Assembly (NCBI GenBank): GCA_019429105.1
Contig: JAHYJE010000018.1
Location: 1-64,000, forward strand
Reading direction: 5' to 3'
Origin: Syntrophobacterales bacterium
GTDB taxonomy: Bacteria; Desulfobacterota; Syntrophia; Syntrophales; UBA5619
DNA length: 64,000 bases
Shown here: piece after piece, positions 44,734-53,065 of the stretch
Numbering within the stretch: the stretch's first letter is position 1
Layout: every line of letters starts with the position of its first letter
Made by a program: the position numbers and the translations under genes
Notes under the pieces: model-generated
Databases searched by the model: none
Told to the model about the DNA's origin: nothing
Seen by the model: only the letters and a program-made list of their open reading frames with translations

Positions 44734-45729
44734 ATGACCATAGAATTTAATGTTGGTGAAAAATATACAAACGACCAGATTCGCTTTGCCTTAAATGTAG
44801 AAAATTTGGGCGGGATTCGACCCTCTGTTGACGCAGGAAAGCATCTTAACCATTTGGTTATCTTAACCACAACCGAACAGTACCAGAAAAATCTGTCAGA
44901 AAATCCTTATCATGACAGAATTGAGAATAATGTTCTGATTTATACAGCCCAAGGAAGAATTGGGGACCAAGAAATCACTGGCCGGAATAGGAGGATTATT
45001 GAACAATACTCTGCAGCAATTCCCTTTTATGGTTTCTCAAATGAAGGGAAACAAACATATATTTTTCTTGGATTACTTGAGTTGCTTCGGCATTATCAGG
45101 AATATCAGATAGACAAGAAGAATATTTTGAGAAAAGTTTGGGTATTTGAATTTTATATTCATAATGAAATAAGCGTGGTGCCCATTCAACAGGCAAAAAC
45201 TCTGATAGCTGCAATATTTGAAGATTCAAGGCGAATACGTGATTTTGACAAGGAAGAGAGAGAAGTTGTCGTTTTTGAAACACCGGCCGAATTTTTCGAA
45301 AAGACTAGCTATAAGACAGAAGAAATTAGGTCTCAACTTCTGCAAATTAATCCATACCGGTTTGAATCGCTTGTAAGAGATGTTGTCGAATCCAATGGTT
45401 TTACAAACGTTACTGTAACTCCCCCATCGCAGGATGGAGGAATCGATGTTGATGCATATGTCTTAGATTCGAATTACTTCTTTTCGAAAACTCATGTTCA
45501 ATTTCAAGTAAAACGCTGGCGTCATTCTGTAGGCAGTGTTGAGATTAATAATTTTCGAGGTGCATTACAGACCACTGCAAAAGGCGTCTTCGTAACAACA
45601 AGCCACTTCACTAAAGCGGCGATTCAGGAATCGGAACATGTCGTCAAACCATGCATTTCGCTCATTGACGGGTTCAAGTTTTCAAAGCTCGTTATGGATA
45701 CAGGGATAAACCTGAACAAATATTTTTAA
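44734..45729 (+). CDS. Mrr-type restriction endonuclease with N-terminal SRA-like domain
   Basis: 331 aa. The C-terminal Mrr_cat domain reads INPYRFESLVRDVVESNGF, then SQDGGIDVDAYV and VQFQVKRW (D-x(n)-Q-x-K), followed by TAKGVFVTTSHFTKAA. The N-terminal 170 residues (GEKYTNDQIRFAL; ENLGGIRPS; GRNRRIIEQYSAAIPFYGFS) resemble the modified-base-binding SRA/SAD domains fused to restriction nucleases. ATG 44734 follows GAGAGAAAA. Expected to cut modified or non-self DNA. Confidence 0.75.
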   Translation: MTIEFNVGEKYTNDQIRFALNVENLGGIRPSVDAGKHLNHLVILTTTEQYQKNLSENPYHDRIENNVLIYTAQGRIGDQEITGRNRRIIEQYSAAIPFYGFSNEGKQTYIFLGLLELLRHYQEYQIDKKNILRKVWVFEFYIHNEISVVPIQQAKTLIAAIFEDSRRIRDFDKEEREVVVFETPAEFFEKTSYKTEEIRSQLLQINPYRFESLVRDVVESNGFTNVTVTPPSQDGGIDVDAYVLDSNYFFSKTHVQFQVKRWRHSVGSVEINNFRGALQTTAKGVFVTTSHFTKAAIQESEHVVKPCISLIDGFKFSKLVMDTGINLNKYF

Positions 45730-45797
45730 GATGTCGATCCTTGTAGAGAATAAAAAAGCTGAATGCCATTCCAGCAAGGGGATAAGGAGACTTTGTC

Positions 45798-46763
45798 ATG
45801 ACTCAATTAGAGTTGTCTCTCAAGGGGTTTTCAGCGCGATATATGATCAATAGCAAAGGGAAATTTGCCCTCGTCCTTTTTCTGACGCGCAACGCAAGTA
45901 ACAAAAAATTCCCTTTAACCGCAGAGCATTTTTTAACTCTACAGAAAGGTCAGGTTGCCGGTCTTGGTAAAAGCGCTGTTCAGGCGATTCTTGCAGATCA
46001 CGGCATTGCACACGTTCTTGCTGAGGAAGGTGGAAGAACAAGTCAAGGAAGTATTCAAAAAATGCGAGTTTACATAGATTTTTTAAATGAACTCGCACAA
46101 AAAAACATTCTCGATTTTAGCGCCATAGAAAATTGGTGGATCGACCGCGTAGGAGAATATTTTAGCTCGCATCCATTTGAACTTAAAAGAGAATTTTTCA
46201 GCTTCAGGCCGTTCAGTCTTAAGGTTGATTCTTCGAAATCGATCAGAAGCATCGTTTCCGATTTGCTTGAAGCAGCATTTGCAAGACAGCGGGCATGCCC
46301 GGGCACTATGGTCGCCGGCGCAGTCATGCAGCACCTGGTGGGGGCGAAAATCTCGACAGCTTTGCCGGATGTCGATGTCGCCCACGAAGGATTCTCTGTT
46401 GCCGATGCACCATCAGGAAGAAAAGGTGATTTTCTCATTGGCGACACGGCGATTCATGTAACGACAGCTCCGACCGAAGCGCTGATTCGTAAATGCCGGG
46501 ACAATCTGGGGCAAAGCCTCAGACCACTGATTATAACCACACAGAGCGGTGTCGGAGGCGCTGTCGCGCTGGCGAAAAATGCGAATATCGCCGATCGGAT
46601 TGACATTCTGGAAATAGAACAATTTGTCGCCACCAATGTATATGAATGGAGCGCCTTCCAACAGACAAAAAGGAGCATGACCGTCCGCGGGCTCGTTGAA
46701 TCCTACAACCGCATAATCGATCAGTGCGAAACCGACCCCAGTTTAAAGATCGCAATGGGGTAG
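45798..46763 (+). CDS. DUF4928 protein (restriction-associated)
   Basis: 321 aa. LVGAKISTALPDVDVAHEGF, then GRKGDFLIGDTAIHVTTAPT and IDILEIEQFVATNVYEW fit DUF4928, a family commonly encoded between cytosine methyltransferases and vsr and thought to be a restriction nuclease. The D-x(n)-GDFLIGDTAIHV stretch could be a PD-(D/E)xK-like core. AAGGAGA lies upstream. It precedes vsr by 4 nt. Confidence 0.7.
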   Translation: MTQLELSLKGFSARYMINSKGKFALVLFLTRNASNKKFPLTAEHFLTLQKGQVAGLGKSAVQAILADHGIAHVLAEEGGRTSQGSIQKMRVYIDFLNELAQKNILDFSAIENWWIDRVGEYFSSHPFELKREFFSFRPFSLKVDSSKSIRSIVSDLLEAAFARQRACPGTMVAGAVMQHLVGAKISTALPDVDVAHEGFSVADAPSGRKGDFLIGDTAIHVTTAPTEALIRKCRDNLGQSLRPLIITTQSGVGGAVALAKNANIADRIDILEIEQFVATNVYEWSAFQQTKRSMTVRGLVESYNRIIDQCETDPSLKIAMG

Positions 46764-46767
46764 CGCG

Positions 46768-47286
46768 GTGGACACGTTTTCCCCGGAAAAACGAAGCGAT
46801 ATAATGCGCCGTGTACGGTCAGCAGACACAACGCCTGAAAAGAGGGTGCGCGCGCTCCTCCAAAAACTTGGATTCCGGTTTCGCCTCCACCGTAGCGATC
46901 TGCCGGGCAAACCGGACATCGTCCTTCCCAAACATAATACCGTGATCTTTGTGCATGGGTGCTTCTGGCACCGACATCCGGGGTGCAATCGCGCAACAAC
47001 GCCGGCCACTCATCAGGAATATTGGCTTCCCAAGTTTGCACGCACCATTAAAAGCGACGGAGAAACTGTAAAAGAGTTGCGGCGACAAGGGTGGAACGTG
47101 GCGATTGTATGGGAATGCGAAACGAAAGACGCATCCAGACTAACTGCTGAACTAATAGGAATCATCGGCCATAACGAACCGCTGCCGCAATCTGCTTCAA
47201 TTGCCATGGTTGCGGAAGGACAAAAAGCTTACAATATCGGCAGATATTCAACCAAAACAGGCCTACATAAAATTACCCGTTTATGA
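46768..47286 (+). CDS. vsr: Very-short-patch mismatch repair endonuclease
   Basis: 172 aa. FSPEKRSDIMRRVRSADTTP then FRFRLHRSDLPGKPDIVLPK (catalytic Asp in KPDIV) and VIFVHGCFWHRHPGCNRATT (zinc His/Cys) are Vsr signatures. It starts at GTG 46768. Vsr corrects T:G mismatches arising from deamination of 5-methylcytosine, so its presence implies the truncated methyltransferase here was once active. Confidence 0.95.
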   Translation: MDTFSPEKRSDIMRRVRSADTTPEKRVRALLQKLGFRFRLHRSDLPGKPDIVLPKHNTVIFVHGCFWHRHPGCNRATTPATHQEYWLPKFARTIKSDGETVKELRRQGWNVAIVWECETKDASRLTAELIGIIGHNEPLPQSASIAMVAEGQKAYNIGRYSTKTGLHKITRL

Positions 47287-47404
47287 TAACCGGTAAGTTT
47301 TGACTAGGGGAGGATTTAGCGGCAACGACTTGTAATATTCCCGACAATATAACTATAATTTGGGTAAGCTGAAAGCATAAAAGGAAACGAAATCGAACAG
47401 AAAA

Positions 47405-49636
47405 TCAGGAGATGGTTTCTTCCGTCAACCGGATCAACGTACCGATCTGCTTGATGACGACGGCAACTTCCCAGCGCCATCGTCGGCTTCCCGCCTTTGG
47501 GTTGCCCTGTAAGGCATAGCGGACAAGGACGCCGCCAACATGCCCTTGGAGGGAAGCGGACTTGCGCAAGGCGCTTTCAACCCTGAAGCGGAGCTGATGC
47601 GGAGCCTGTTTTATGAACTGCGCTTTCATTGAGTGCCAGCCATTGCCCATGTCCGGTTTAATTCCTTGGCCGAAGAACCACGACTCCATGGCGTACATGA
47701 CTGCCGTGTGCAGACTGTCCGGTATCCGTTCATGTCCAATATCCTCTTCCAACCAGTGCTGGGCCTCGTCGAGACTGTGCTTGGCTTTGCTCAATGCCTT
47801 TTCTTGTTCGGTTTCCTTCCTGACAACAACTAATTCCGGTTTCTTCTGGGGACGTTTGCGATACTTTTTCGACCTGTCGGGAGGCTTCAACGGAGCCGCT
47901 GCCTGTTTCAGACGCAGGTACAGAGTCATATCATGGTCATAATAAGGATAATGCCGGGCAAAGAGCTCCGCCTCTATCTCCATCCCGTGATCCATCGCCG
48001 GTGCGAGTAAGGCGGCGAGGGAGCGCTTGATATATCCTGTTCTGCCGAATCCCTCCAAATATACCGTAATGGCCTTGGGGTCGGCTTGGTTGTCTGTCTC
48101 TCTGAGCAGATGGAACCCGCCCTTGCCGATATACCGGTCAAGATCGAGATAGGCGTCCCAGGGTATGTATTTCATGCCGACGACGTTGGTGACGACTTCT
48201 CCTCTCTTCAAGAGAGTGTTCACGTCGGGCGGGCCGCTTGCAGAAAGCAGCCATTTTCCGAGGTCCGCGTTCTTCTTAACACTGTTTTCGAAGCCCGAGT
48301 AATTTCCGGAAGCGTACCGGTCATATTCCCAGACGGCCCAAAGCATCCGATGTTCTACCAGATTTTGCCGGATTTCATCCCGTCGTTTTTCCACAACGGT
48401 GCGGTCTTTTTCCCATGCTTGAGTGATCATCTTGAGAAACAGACCCGTGTCGGCGTGCTGTACACCCTTCATCGCCCAATCTAAATCGCATTCAGCGCTG
48501 TATCCATCCAGTAGGGGGACCAGCCGCTCTTTCGCCATGCGCCGGGTGTCGCTCAGAATGGGCAGCGGGCCCTCCTCGACGAATTGCGCGAGAAGCGCCA
48601 GTTGAAAGGGATAGGGCAGTGCCGTCACCTTTTCGGGATGCCTTTCCAGGTCGTAGGACCGCCACATGACGGGATTCCCGTGGCTGGTAGGCAGATGCAG
48701 CGTATACGGCATATCGGCATAATCACGAAGAAACCCGCCGTCATCGACCAGATCGTCTTCCAGGGCGTAAAGGTTGTCGCCGATGTCATGAGGGCTAAAG
48801 CTGTTGCATAAGTGGGAATAGGCCTTCACGAAATCGATGAGTGTGCTTTTGATGGTCTCCTGCCTTCCGGCTTTGCGCAATATCCTCTTGATGCGCAAGG
48901 CGCGTTCAAGCACCTGTAGGATAACGCCGCTTTCATCTTGGGTAAGTATGGTGGACGCGAATTTCCACTGGCCCCCATTCCAGGAGCTCGCGCGGATGAT
49001 CTGATCCAGGGACTCGTAATCCGGTTGCTGCATGCCGCACTGCAACTCAATCTCTTCCTGAAGCAGTTCCCGCCACAAAAGCCGCTCGATGCGGTCTTTC
49101 CCGTGTTGATAGGCTGCCGCCAGCGATTCATCTCCTCGGCATCGGTAGCAGATGCCGGGTCGAACGAAGATTGGTCGGAAGAGTTCATTATTGGTCGCTT
49201 CACGTCTCGCCCAGTGATGGGAGGCGCCGGTGAGCGGTCGACCGTCCGGGTAACGGCAGGCGCAGGCCACCGTGGCGCCGCACCACCGGCAGTTGTAGAA
49301 GGGTTCGACAGCGTGGCTTTCCGGTTTCAGGTCCAGATGGAGGTGGGAACAAGCGTGGACCTTTTCCAGCCAATGCCAGAAGTCGGGCTTGGCCATGACG
49401 ATAAAATTGACATCATATACGGATGCCGCTCGCGAAAGCCACTCTCTTTTTCCCGGACTGCGGATACTGGAAGCCTTCGCCTGAGCATCGTGGACCGCCT
49501 GCTCCCGTTGTTTTTTTGCAAGGCGCAGGTCGCCTCTTTGCCTGCGGACGCTTTCTATTTTTACCTTGAACTGATCATAGGAAACGGCCCTAAAAACATC
49601 AAAGAAACTTTCGGGGGAATTACCGCTTTTGTCCAT
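47405..49636 (-). CDS. Large Zn-ribbon / HIRAN / HEPN-like protein
   Basis: 743 aa, start ATG 49636 (GGAAGACGGAG upstream). Visible segments: helical N-terminus; Cys clusters CRWC (~116), CACRYPDG (~125) and CYRC (~173), a probable zinc module; a large helical centre; a HIRAN-like domain at ~478-570 (VVGMKYIPWD ... LLRETDNQADPKAITVYLEG ... GYIKRSLAALLAP); a basic linker (KKYRKRPQKKPE); and a C-terminal helical region with RIPDSLH (R-x5-H, HEPN-like) and AMESWFFGQG. HIRAN domains bind DNA 3' ends and HEPN domains are usually RNases. The combination suggests a defence or DNA-damage effector. I know no named family with this architecture. Confidence 0.65.
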   Translation of the reverse strand: MDKSGNSPESFFDVFRAVSYDQFKVKIESVRRQRGDLRLAKKQREQAVHDAQAKASSIRSPGKREWLSRAASVYDVNFIVMAKPDFWHWLEKVHACSHLHLDLKPESHAVEPFYNCRWCGATVACACRYPDGRPLTGASHHWARREATNNELFRPIFVRPGICYRCRGDESLAAAYQHGKDRIERLLWRELLQEEIELQCGMQQPDYESLDQIIRASSWNGGQWKFASTILTQDESGVILQVLERALRIKRILRKAGRQETIKSTLIDFVKAYSHLCNSFSPHDIGDNLYALEDDLVDDGGFLRDYADMPYTLHLPTSHGNPVMWRSYDLERHPEKVTALPYPFQLALLAQFVEEGPLPILSDTRRMAKERLVPLLDGYSAECDLDWAMKGVQHADTGLFLKMITQAWEKDRTVVEKRRDEIRQNLVEHRMLWAVWEYDRYASGNYSGFENSVKKNADLGKWLLSASGPPDVNTLLKRGEVVTNVVGMKYIPWDAYLDLDRYIGKGGFHLLRETDNQADPKAITVYLEGFGRTGYIKRSLAALLAPAMDHGMEIEAELFARHYPYYDHDMTLYLRLKQAAAPLKPPDRSKKYRKRPQKKPELVVVRKETEQEKALSKAKHSLDEAQHWLEEDIGHERIPDSLHTAVMYAMESWFFGQGIKPDMGNGWHSMKAQFIKQAPHQLRFRVESALRKSASLQGHVGGVLVRYALQGNPKAGSRRWRWEVAVVIKQIGTLIRLTEETIS

Positions 49637-49814
49637 CTCCGTCTTCCTCGGTTGGCCGCTGCCGTCTTCTCTCCCAAGCATCACACAAGCCACGGTAGAT
49701 TTTCATAAATTCAATTCGCCCTTCCTGGTCGTATGCATAGCTCCTCGCATGCACAATCGAGTATTCGTTTGAACAAGGGTCAAGGGCAACGTGCCCTCCA
49801 AAAAAGTCACGCAC
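49620..49814 (-). pseudogene. Remnant resembling the N-terminus of a phage-type adenine methyltransferase
   Basis: From GTG 49814: MRDFFGGHVALDPCSNEYSI followed by VHARSYAYDQEG. LDPCSNxxSIVxA is the opening motif of phage DNA N6-adenine methyltransferases, but only about 35 residues match before the frame runs into an unrelated helical tail. It overlaps the start of the HIRAN gene, so any tail translation could couple to that gene. Confidence 0.4.
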
Positions 49815-49861
49815 TGCGTTGACGGATTATCAGTAGGCAGGGTTCAAAAAAGAATTGAATA

Positions 49862-50203
49862 TCAAGCTGCATAGAGAACCTTGCCAGTTCGTTTAATTTC
49901 ACCGATGAAGGTCTCAGGGGATGCAGACCGAAACTCGTCAGAAGAATATCCAACCATTTCTGCGGCCGATAGGTATTGAGCCAGCAAACGGGCAAGTGTA
50001 GCTTGTATCTCAAACATCTTCTTACCTTTAAAATCTGGGGATATGATGGCAAGATCAATGTCGGAATGAGCCCGCGGAGTTCCTTTCGCATATGAACCGT
50101 AAAGGATTATTTTCTCCACCGCTATGCGATTTGCGATTAATATTTCTGCAAGGCTATTTATGATTTTTTTGATTTCAGATACGGTGTATTTTTCTTTAAC
50201 CAT
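49862..50203 (-). CDS. MNT-type nucleotidyltransferase (antitoxin of a HEPN/MNT pair)
   Basis: 113 aa. KIILYGSYAKGTPRAHSDID then LAIIS carries the GSxxxG...DxD nucleotidyltransferase motif. In HEPN/MNT systems this protein AMPylates and neutralises the HEPN RNase. Its HEPN partner, encoded just upstream and overlapping by 46 nt, lacks its N-terminal half. Confidence 0.85.
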   Translation of the reverse strand: MVKEKYTVSEIKKIINSLAEILIANRIAVEKIILYGSYAKGTPRAHSDIDLAIISPDFKGKKMFEIQATLARLLAQYLSAAEMVGYSSDEFRSASPETFIGEIKRTGKVLYAA

Positions 50204-50400
50204 AGGATGATCCTCTTTGTCTGTCTTAAATATTCTGAGGCTATTTTACTGTTGAGCTCCTTTGAAAGTCGCGTGAAATCTTCGGGATAGCGTGTCGGAA
50301 CGCTTTGAAGGTTTATAGCATTTACAAAAGACTGCATAACCTCCGGTAGAGTAATGCTGCCAAGTTCCAGAAGTCGATTCAGGTTATGCCGGAGGATGCT
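50158..50400 (-). pseudogene. HEPN toxin, 5'-truncated fragment
   Basis: The frame opens after adjacent TGA-TAA (50406-50401) with ILRHNLNRLLELG and runs to VPTRYPEDFTRLSKELNSKI then EYLRQTKRIILWLKKN. This is the C-terminal half of the HEPN proteins paired with MNT (HxL motif and TRYPxD). The N-terminal helix pair is missing, and the 3' end of the peptide-binding lipoprotein gene lies directly upstream. Confidence 0.65.
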
Positions 50401-50433
50401 TTATCACAGACAGCAACTTATTCAAATATCTCA

Positions 50434-52059
50434 CTACTCCTTCATGACAAATTTCTGTTCCGTTTTCGGCGCGTACCATTTGATGAAATTGTGGCCGATC
50501 CCGAGCGGGGCGACTTCGATGCCGCGGAAGCGGGCGCTGACGATCGGCAGGGCGTCGGGCACATAGAGGAAAAGGTATGGCTGTTCGTCGGCGAGGAGCT
50601 CCTGGATTCTGTCATAATAGCGTTTTCGGAGGGGCTGGTCGAAGGTGCTCCTTGCCTTTTCGATTAGCGAATCAACCTCGGGATTTTTGTACGAGATAAA
50701 ATTCAGTTCCTCCGGCCCCGTCTTGCTGGAGTGCCAGACGTCGTAGATGTCCGGATCCAGGGGAATCGTCCAGCCGAGGAGTGTCGCGTCAAACTTCCTT
50801 TTGTTGATGAAATCATTCACAAAAGCGGCCCACTCGATAACCCTCAACTTGGCCTTGATGCCGACCTCGGCCAGACGCTGCTGAATAATTTCTGCGGTCT
50901 TGGCCCGCACCTCGTTTCCCTGGTTCGTAATTATTTCAAACTCGAAAGGACGTCCCTCTTTATCCAGGATGCCGTCGCCGTTACGATCCTGCCAACCGGC
51001 CTCGGCCAGAAGCGCCTTCGCCTTTTGCGGATCGTACGGATAATCGCGCACCTTCGGGTTATATACCCAGGTCCCCGGCTTAAACGGCCCGGTGGCAATT
51101 TTACCCAGTCCCAGCAGAATACCGTCGATTATCTCCTGCCGGTTTATCGCATAGGCAAGCGCCTGGCGAACCCGTTTGTCGGCAAAAAGGGGGTTTTTCA
51201 AGTTGTATCCCAGATAGGTGTATGAATTGGAAAGATACAGATATTTTTGATAGTTTTTTTTGAAAAGATTGTTTTCCGTCTGCCTTTTGTACTGAAGCGG
51301 GGTCAGCCCCATCCGGTCAATGCCGCCCGCCCGCAATTCCAGAAACATCGTTGCCGAATCCGGGATAATCCGCAGGATATAGCCGTCGATATAGGGCCGG
51401 CCTTCGAAATAGTCCCGATTGGCAACAAGCACGATTTTCTGGCCGCCGACCCACTCCTTGAATTTGTAACCCCCTGTGCCGACCGGGTGGCGGCCGAGCG
51501 AGGAACGGGTGATATCTTTTCCGTCCAGGAGATGCTGCGGCATGATGCCGATCGACCAACTCATCAAGGCGGGGGCAAACGGTTTGTCGTACGTCGCCCT
51601 GAATGTAAAATCATCAATAACTTCTGCCTTCTTCACCTTCAGAAAGTCGCCTGCATAAGCGGTTGGCGTACGGGGATCGATGGTAACCTGGTAGGTGTAA
51701 AGCACATCCGCTGCGGTGAAAGGGGCGCCGTCGTGCCAGCGAACCTTCCGGCGCAGGTGAAAGGTTATGACGAGCCCGTCGGGGGATATCTCCCATGATT
51801 CGGCCAAATCACCGACAACCCTTAAATCCTTGTCGTACTTGACAAGGCCGTTGTAGATGAGACCGGCAATTTCGTGGGAGGTTGAATCGGAAGCAAGCAA
51901 CGGGATGAGATTGGAGGCGTCGCCGATCGAACCTTCAACGATAATGTCGCCATAGGCCGGAGCTTGCGAAGCAGTTGGTCCCGCAAGAGGCGCCTTTTCC
52001 TGGCTGCCGCAGGACGACACCAGCAGGCAAAATATCAAAAGAATAATATTGCGTTTCAC
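50434..52059 (-). CDS. Peptide/oligopeptide ABC transporter substrate-binding lipoprotein
   Basis: 541 aa of the SBP_bac_5 (DppA/OppA) family. A lipoprotein signal (IILLIFCLLVSSC, lipobox VSSC) is followed by LIYNGLVKYDKDLRVVGDLA, WEISPDGLVITFHLRRKVRW and HDGAPFTAADVLYTY, and by VRQALAYAINRQEIIDGIL. GTG 52059 with GAGAGAA is chosen. No permease or ATPase genes are adjacent, so this receptor is orphaned. Confidence 0.92.
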   Translation of the reverse strand: MKRNIILLIFCLLVSSCGSQEKAPLAGPTASQAPAYGDIIVEGSIGDASNLIPLLASDSTSHEIAGLIYNGLVKYDKDLRVVGDLAESWEISPDGLVITFHLRRKVRWHDGAPFTAADVLYTYQVTIDPRTPTAYAGDFLKVKKAEVIDDFTFRATYDKPFAPALMSWSIGIMPQHLLDGKDITRSSLGRHPVGTGGYKFKEWVGGQKIVLVANRDYFEGRPYIDGYILRIIPDSATMFLELRAGGIDRMGLTPLQYKRQTENNLFKKNYQKYLYLSNSYTYLGYNLKNPLFADKRVRQALAYAINRQEIIDGILLGLGKIATGPFKPGTWVYNPKVRDYPYDPQKAKALLAEAGWQDRNGDGILDKEGRPFEFEIITNQGNEVRAKTAEIIQQRLAEVGIKAKLRVIEWAAFVNDFINKRKFDATLLGWTIPLDPDIYDVWHSSKTGPEELNFISYKNPEVDSLIEKARSTFDQPLRKRYYDRIQELLADEQPYLFLYVPDALPIVSARFRGIEVAPLGIGHNFIKWYAPKTEQKFVMKE

Positions 52060-52089
52060 TTCTCTCACTTGAAAATGAAGTTTGACGCC

Positions 52090-52230
52090 CTCGTAAAAAG
52101 TCCCAACTTTCCTCCCCCTTGATGGGGGAGGGTTAGGGTGGGGGTGATAAGCTACTGTATTGCCGTCTGTTCTTTCCCCCTCCCCTTCATCCCCTCCCGC
52201 CAGGGGAGGGGAAAATTGACTTTTTGCGAG
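52090..52230. repeat. Second dispersed repeat type with short terminal inverted repeats
   Basis: It starts CTCGTAAAAAGTC and ends GACTTTTTGCGAG (12 of 13 matching as inverted repeats). Inside are two G/C-rich foldbacks, CTCCCCC-TTGAT-GGGGGAG and CCCCTCCC-GCCA-GGGGAGGGG. The first also resembles the hairpin at 57961-58000. It sits in the 5' leader of the lipoprotein gene. Confidence 0.5.
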
Positions 52231-52390
52231 TTCATCAAGTTTAATGTTCATAAAATGCGTGCATAAGCAACCGATCCGGACGCGACGGAGCGCGTCCCTC
52301 CATTTTGATCCTGCTTTGTGACGGCTTGCCGCCATGAGAGTTTCATCTGATGAAAGATTCCCCCGCCGCCCCATTTGCCTTGTCCGGTTT

Positions 52391-53065
52391 TTACTTCAGC
52401 ACGAAGCGTGCATCCCCTACTACGCAGCGCTCCGGGGAACAAAAGAGCGGATTCAGGTCAATGGATTCAATAAATTCATGAATCTCCATAACCAGCCCGG
52501 AAAACGCGATTAGCGTCCGGGTCAATGCCTCCCGGTTGACCGGCGGGGCGCCCCGGTAACCTTCCAGCAAGGGATGAGCTTTAAGACATTTAATCATTGA
52601 ATTAACGTCGTTTTTTTGCAGGGGAGCCATCCGGATACCCGTATCCTTGTAGAGCTCCACTTCCGTACCCCCCATCCCGAAAAGAATGACCGGGCCGAAC
52701 TGGCTATCAACCTTGGCGCCGGCCATCATTTCCAGACCGGAGACCATTTCTTCAACCAGCATCCCGGTAAAGCCCTTCATCGTGCGGAACCGCTCGAAGG
52801 CCGCAAAAAGCGAATCGTCATTATTGATTCCGATCACAACCCCTCCCGCATCGGATTTATGCATGATGTCGGGCGAAACGACTTTTGCAGCAACCGGATA
52901 TCCCTTTCCCCGGCAAAAGCGGGTTGCTTCTGCGAAGCTTGCGGCCATCGTAAAACGGGGAACGTCGATCCCCGAAAGACGCAGGATATTCTTTGCATCC
53001 GGTTCCAACACCCACCCACTGCCCTTGGACTTCTCCAGTATCTCCCTGATTTCATTTTTCAGCAT
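52391..53065 (-). CDS. ADP-forming acyl-CoA ligase, beta (ATP-grasp) subunit
   Basis: 224 aa, an ATP-grasp_5 domain: GKGYPVAAKVVSPDIMHKSD with GGVVIGI, GMLVEEMVSGLEMMAG, FGPVILFGMGGTEVELYKD and SIDLNPLF. With the alpha subunit it converts acyl-CoA + ADP + Pi to acid + ATP, an energy-conserving step in anaerobes. It starts at ATG 53065, overlapping the alpha stop by 7 nt. Confidence 0.92.
   Translation of the reverse strand: MLKNEIREILEKSKGSGWVLEPDAKNILRLSGIDVPRFTMAASFAEATRFCRGKGYPVAAKVVSPDIMHKSDAGGVVIGINNDDSLFAAFERFRTMKGFTGMLVEEMVSGLEMMAGAKVDSQFGPVILFGMGGTEVELYKDTGIRMAPLQKNDVNSMIKCLKAHPLLEGYRGAPPVNREALTRTLIAFSGLVMEIHEFIESIDLNPLFCSPERCVVGDARFVLK

Noticed and set aside
44722-45729. A longer start (44626) for the Mrr-like gene that would overlap the methyltransferase
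   Set aside because: The extra 36 residues have no family resemblance and the ATG at 44734 is better placed.
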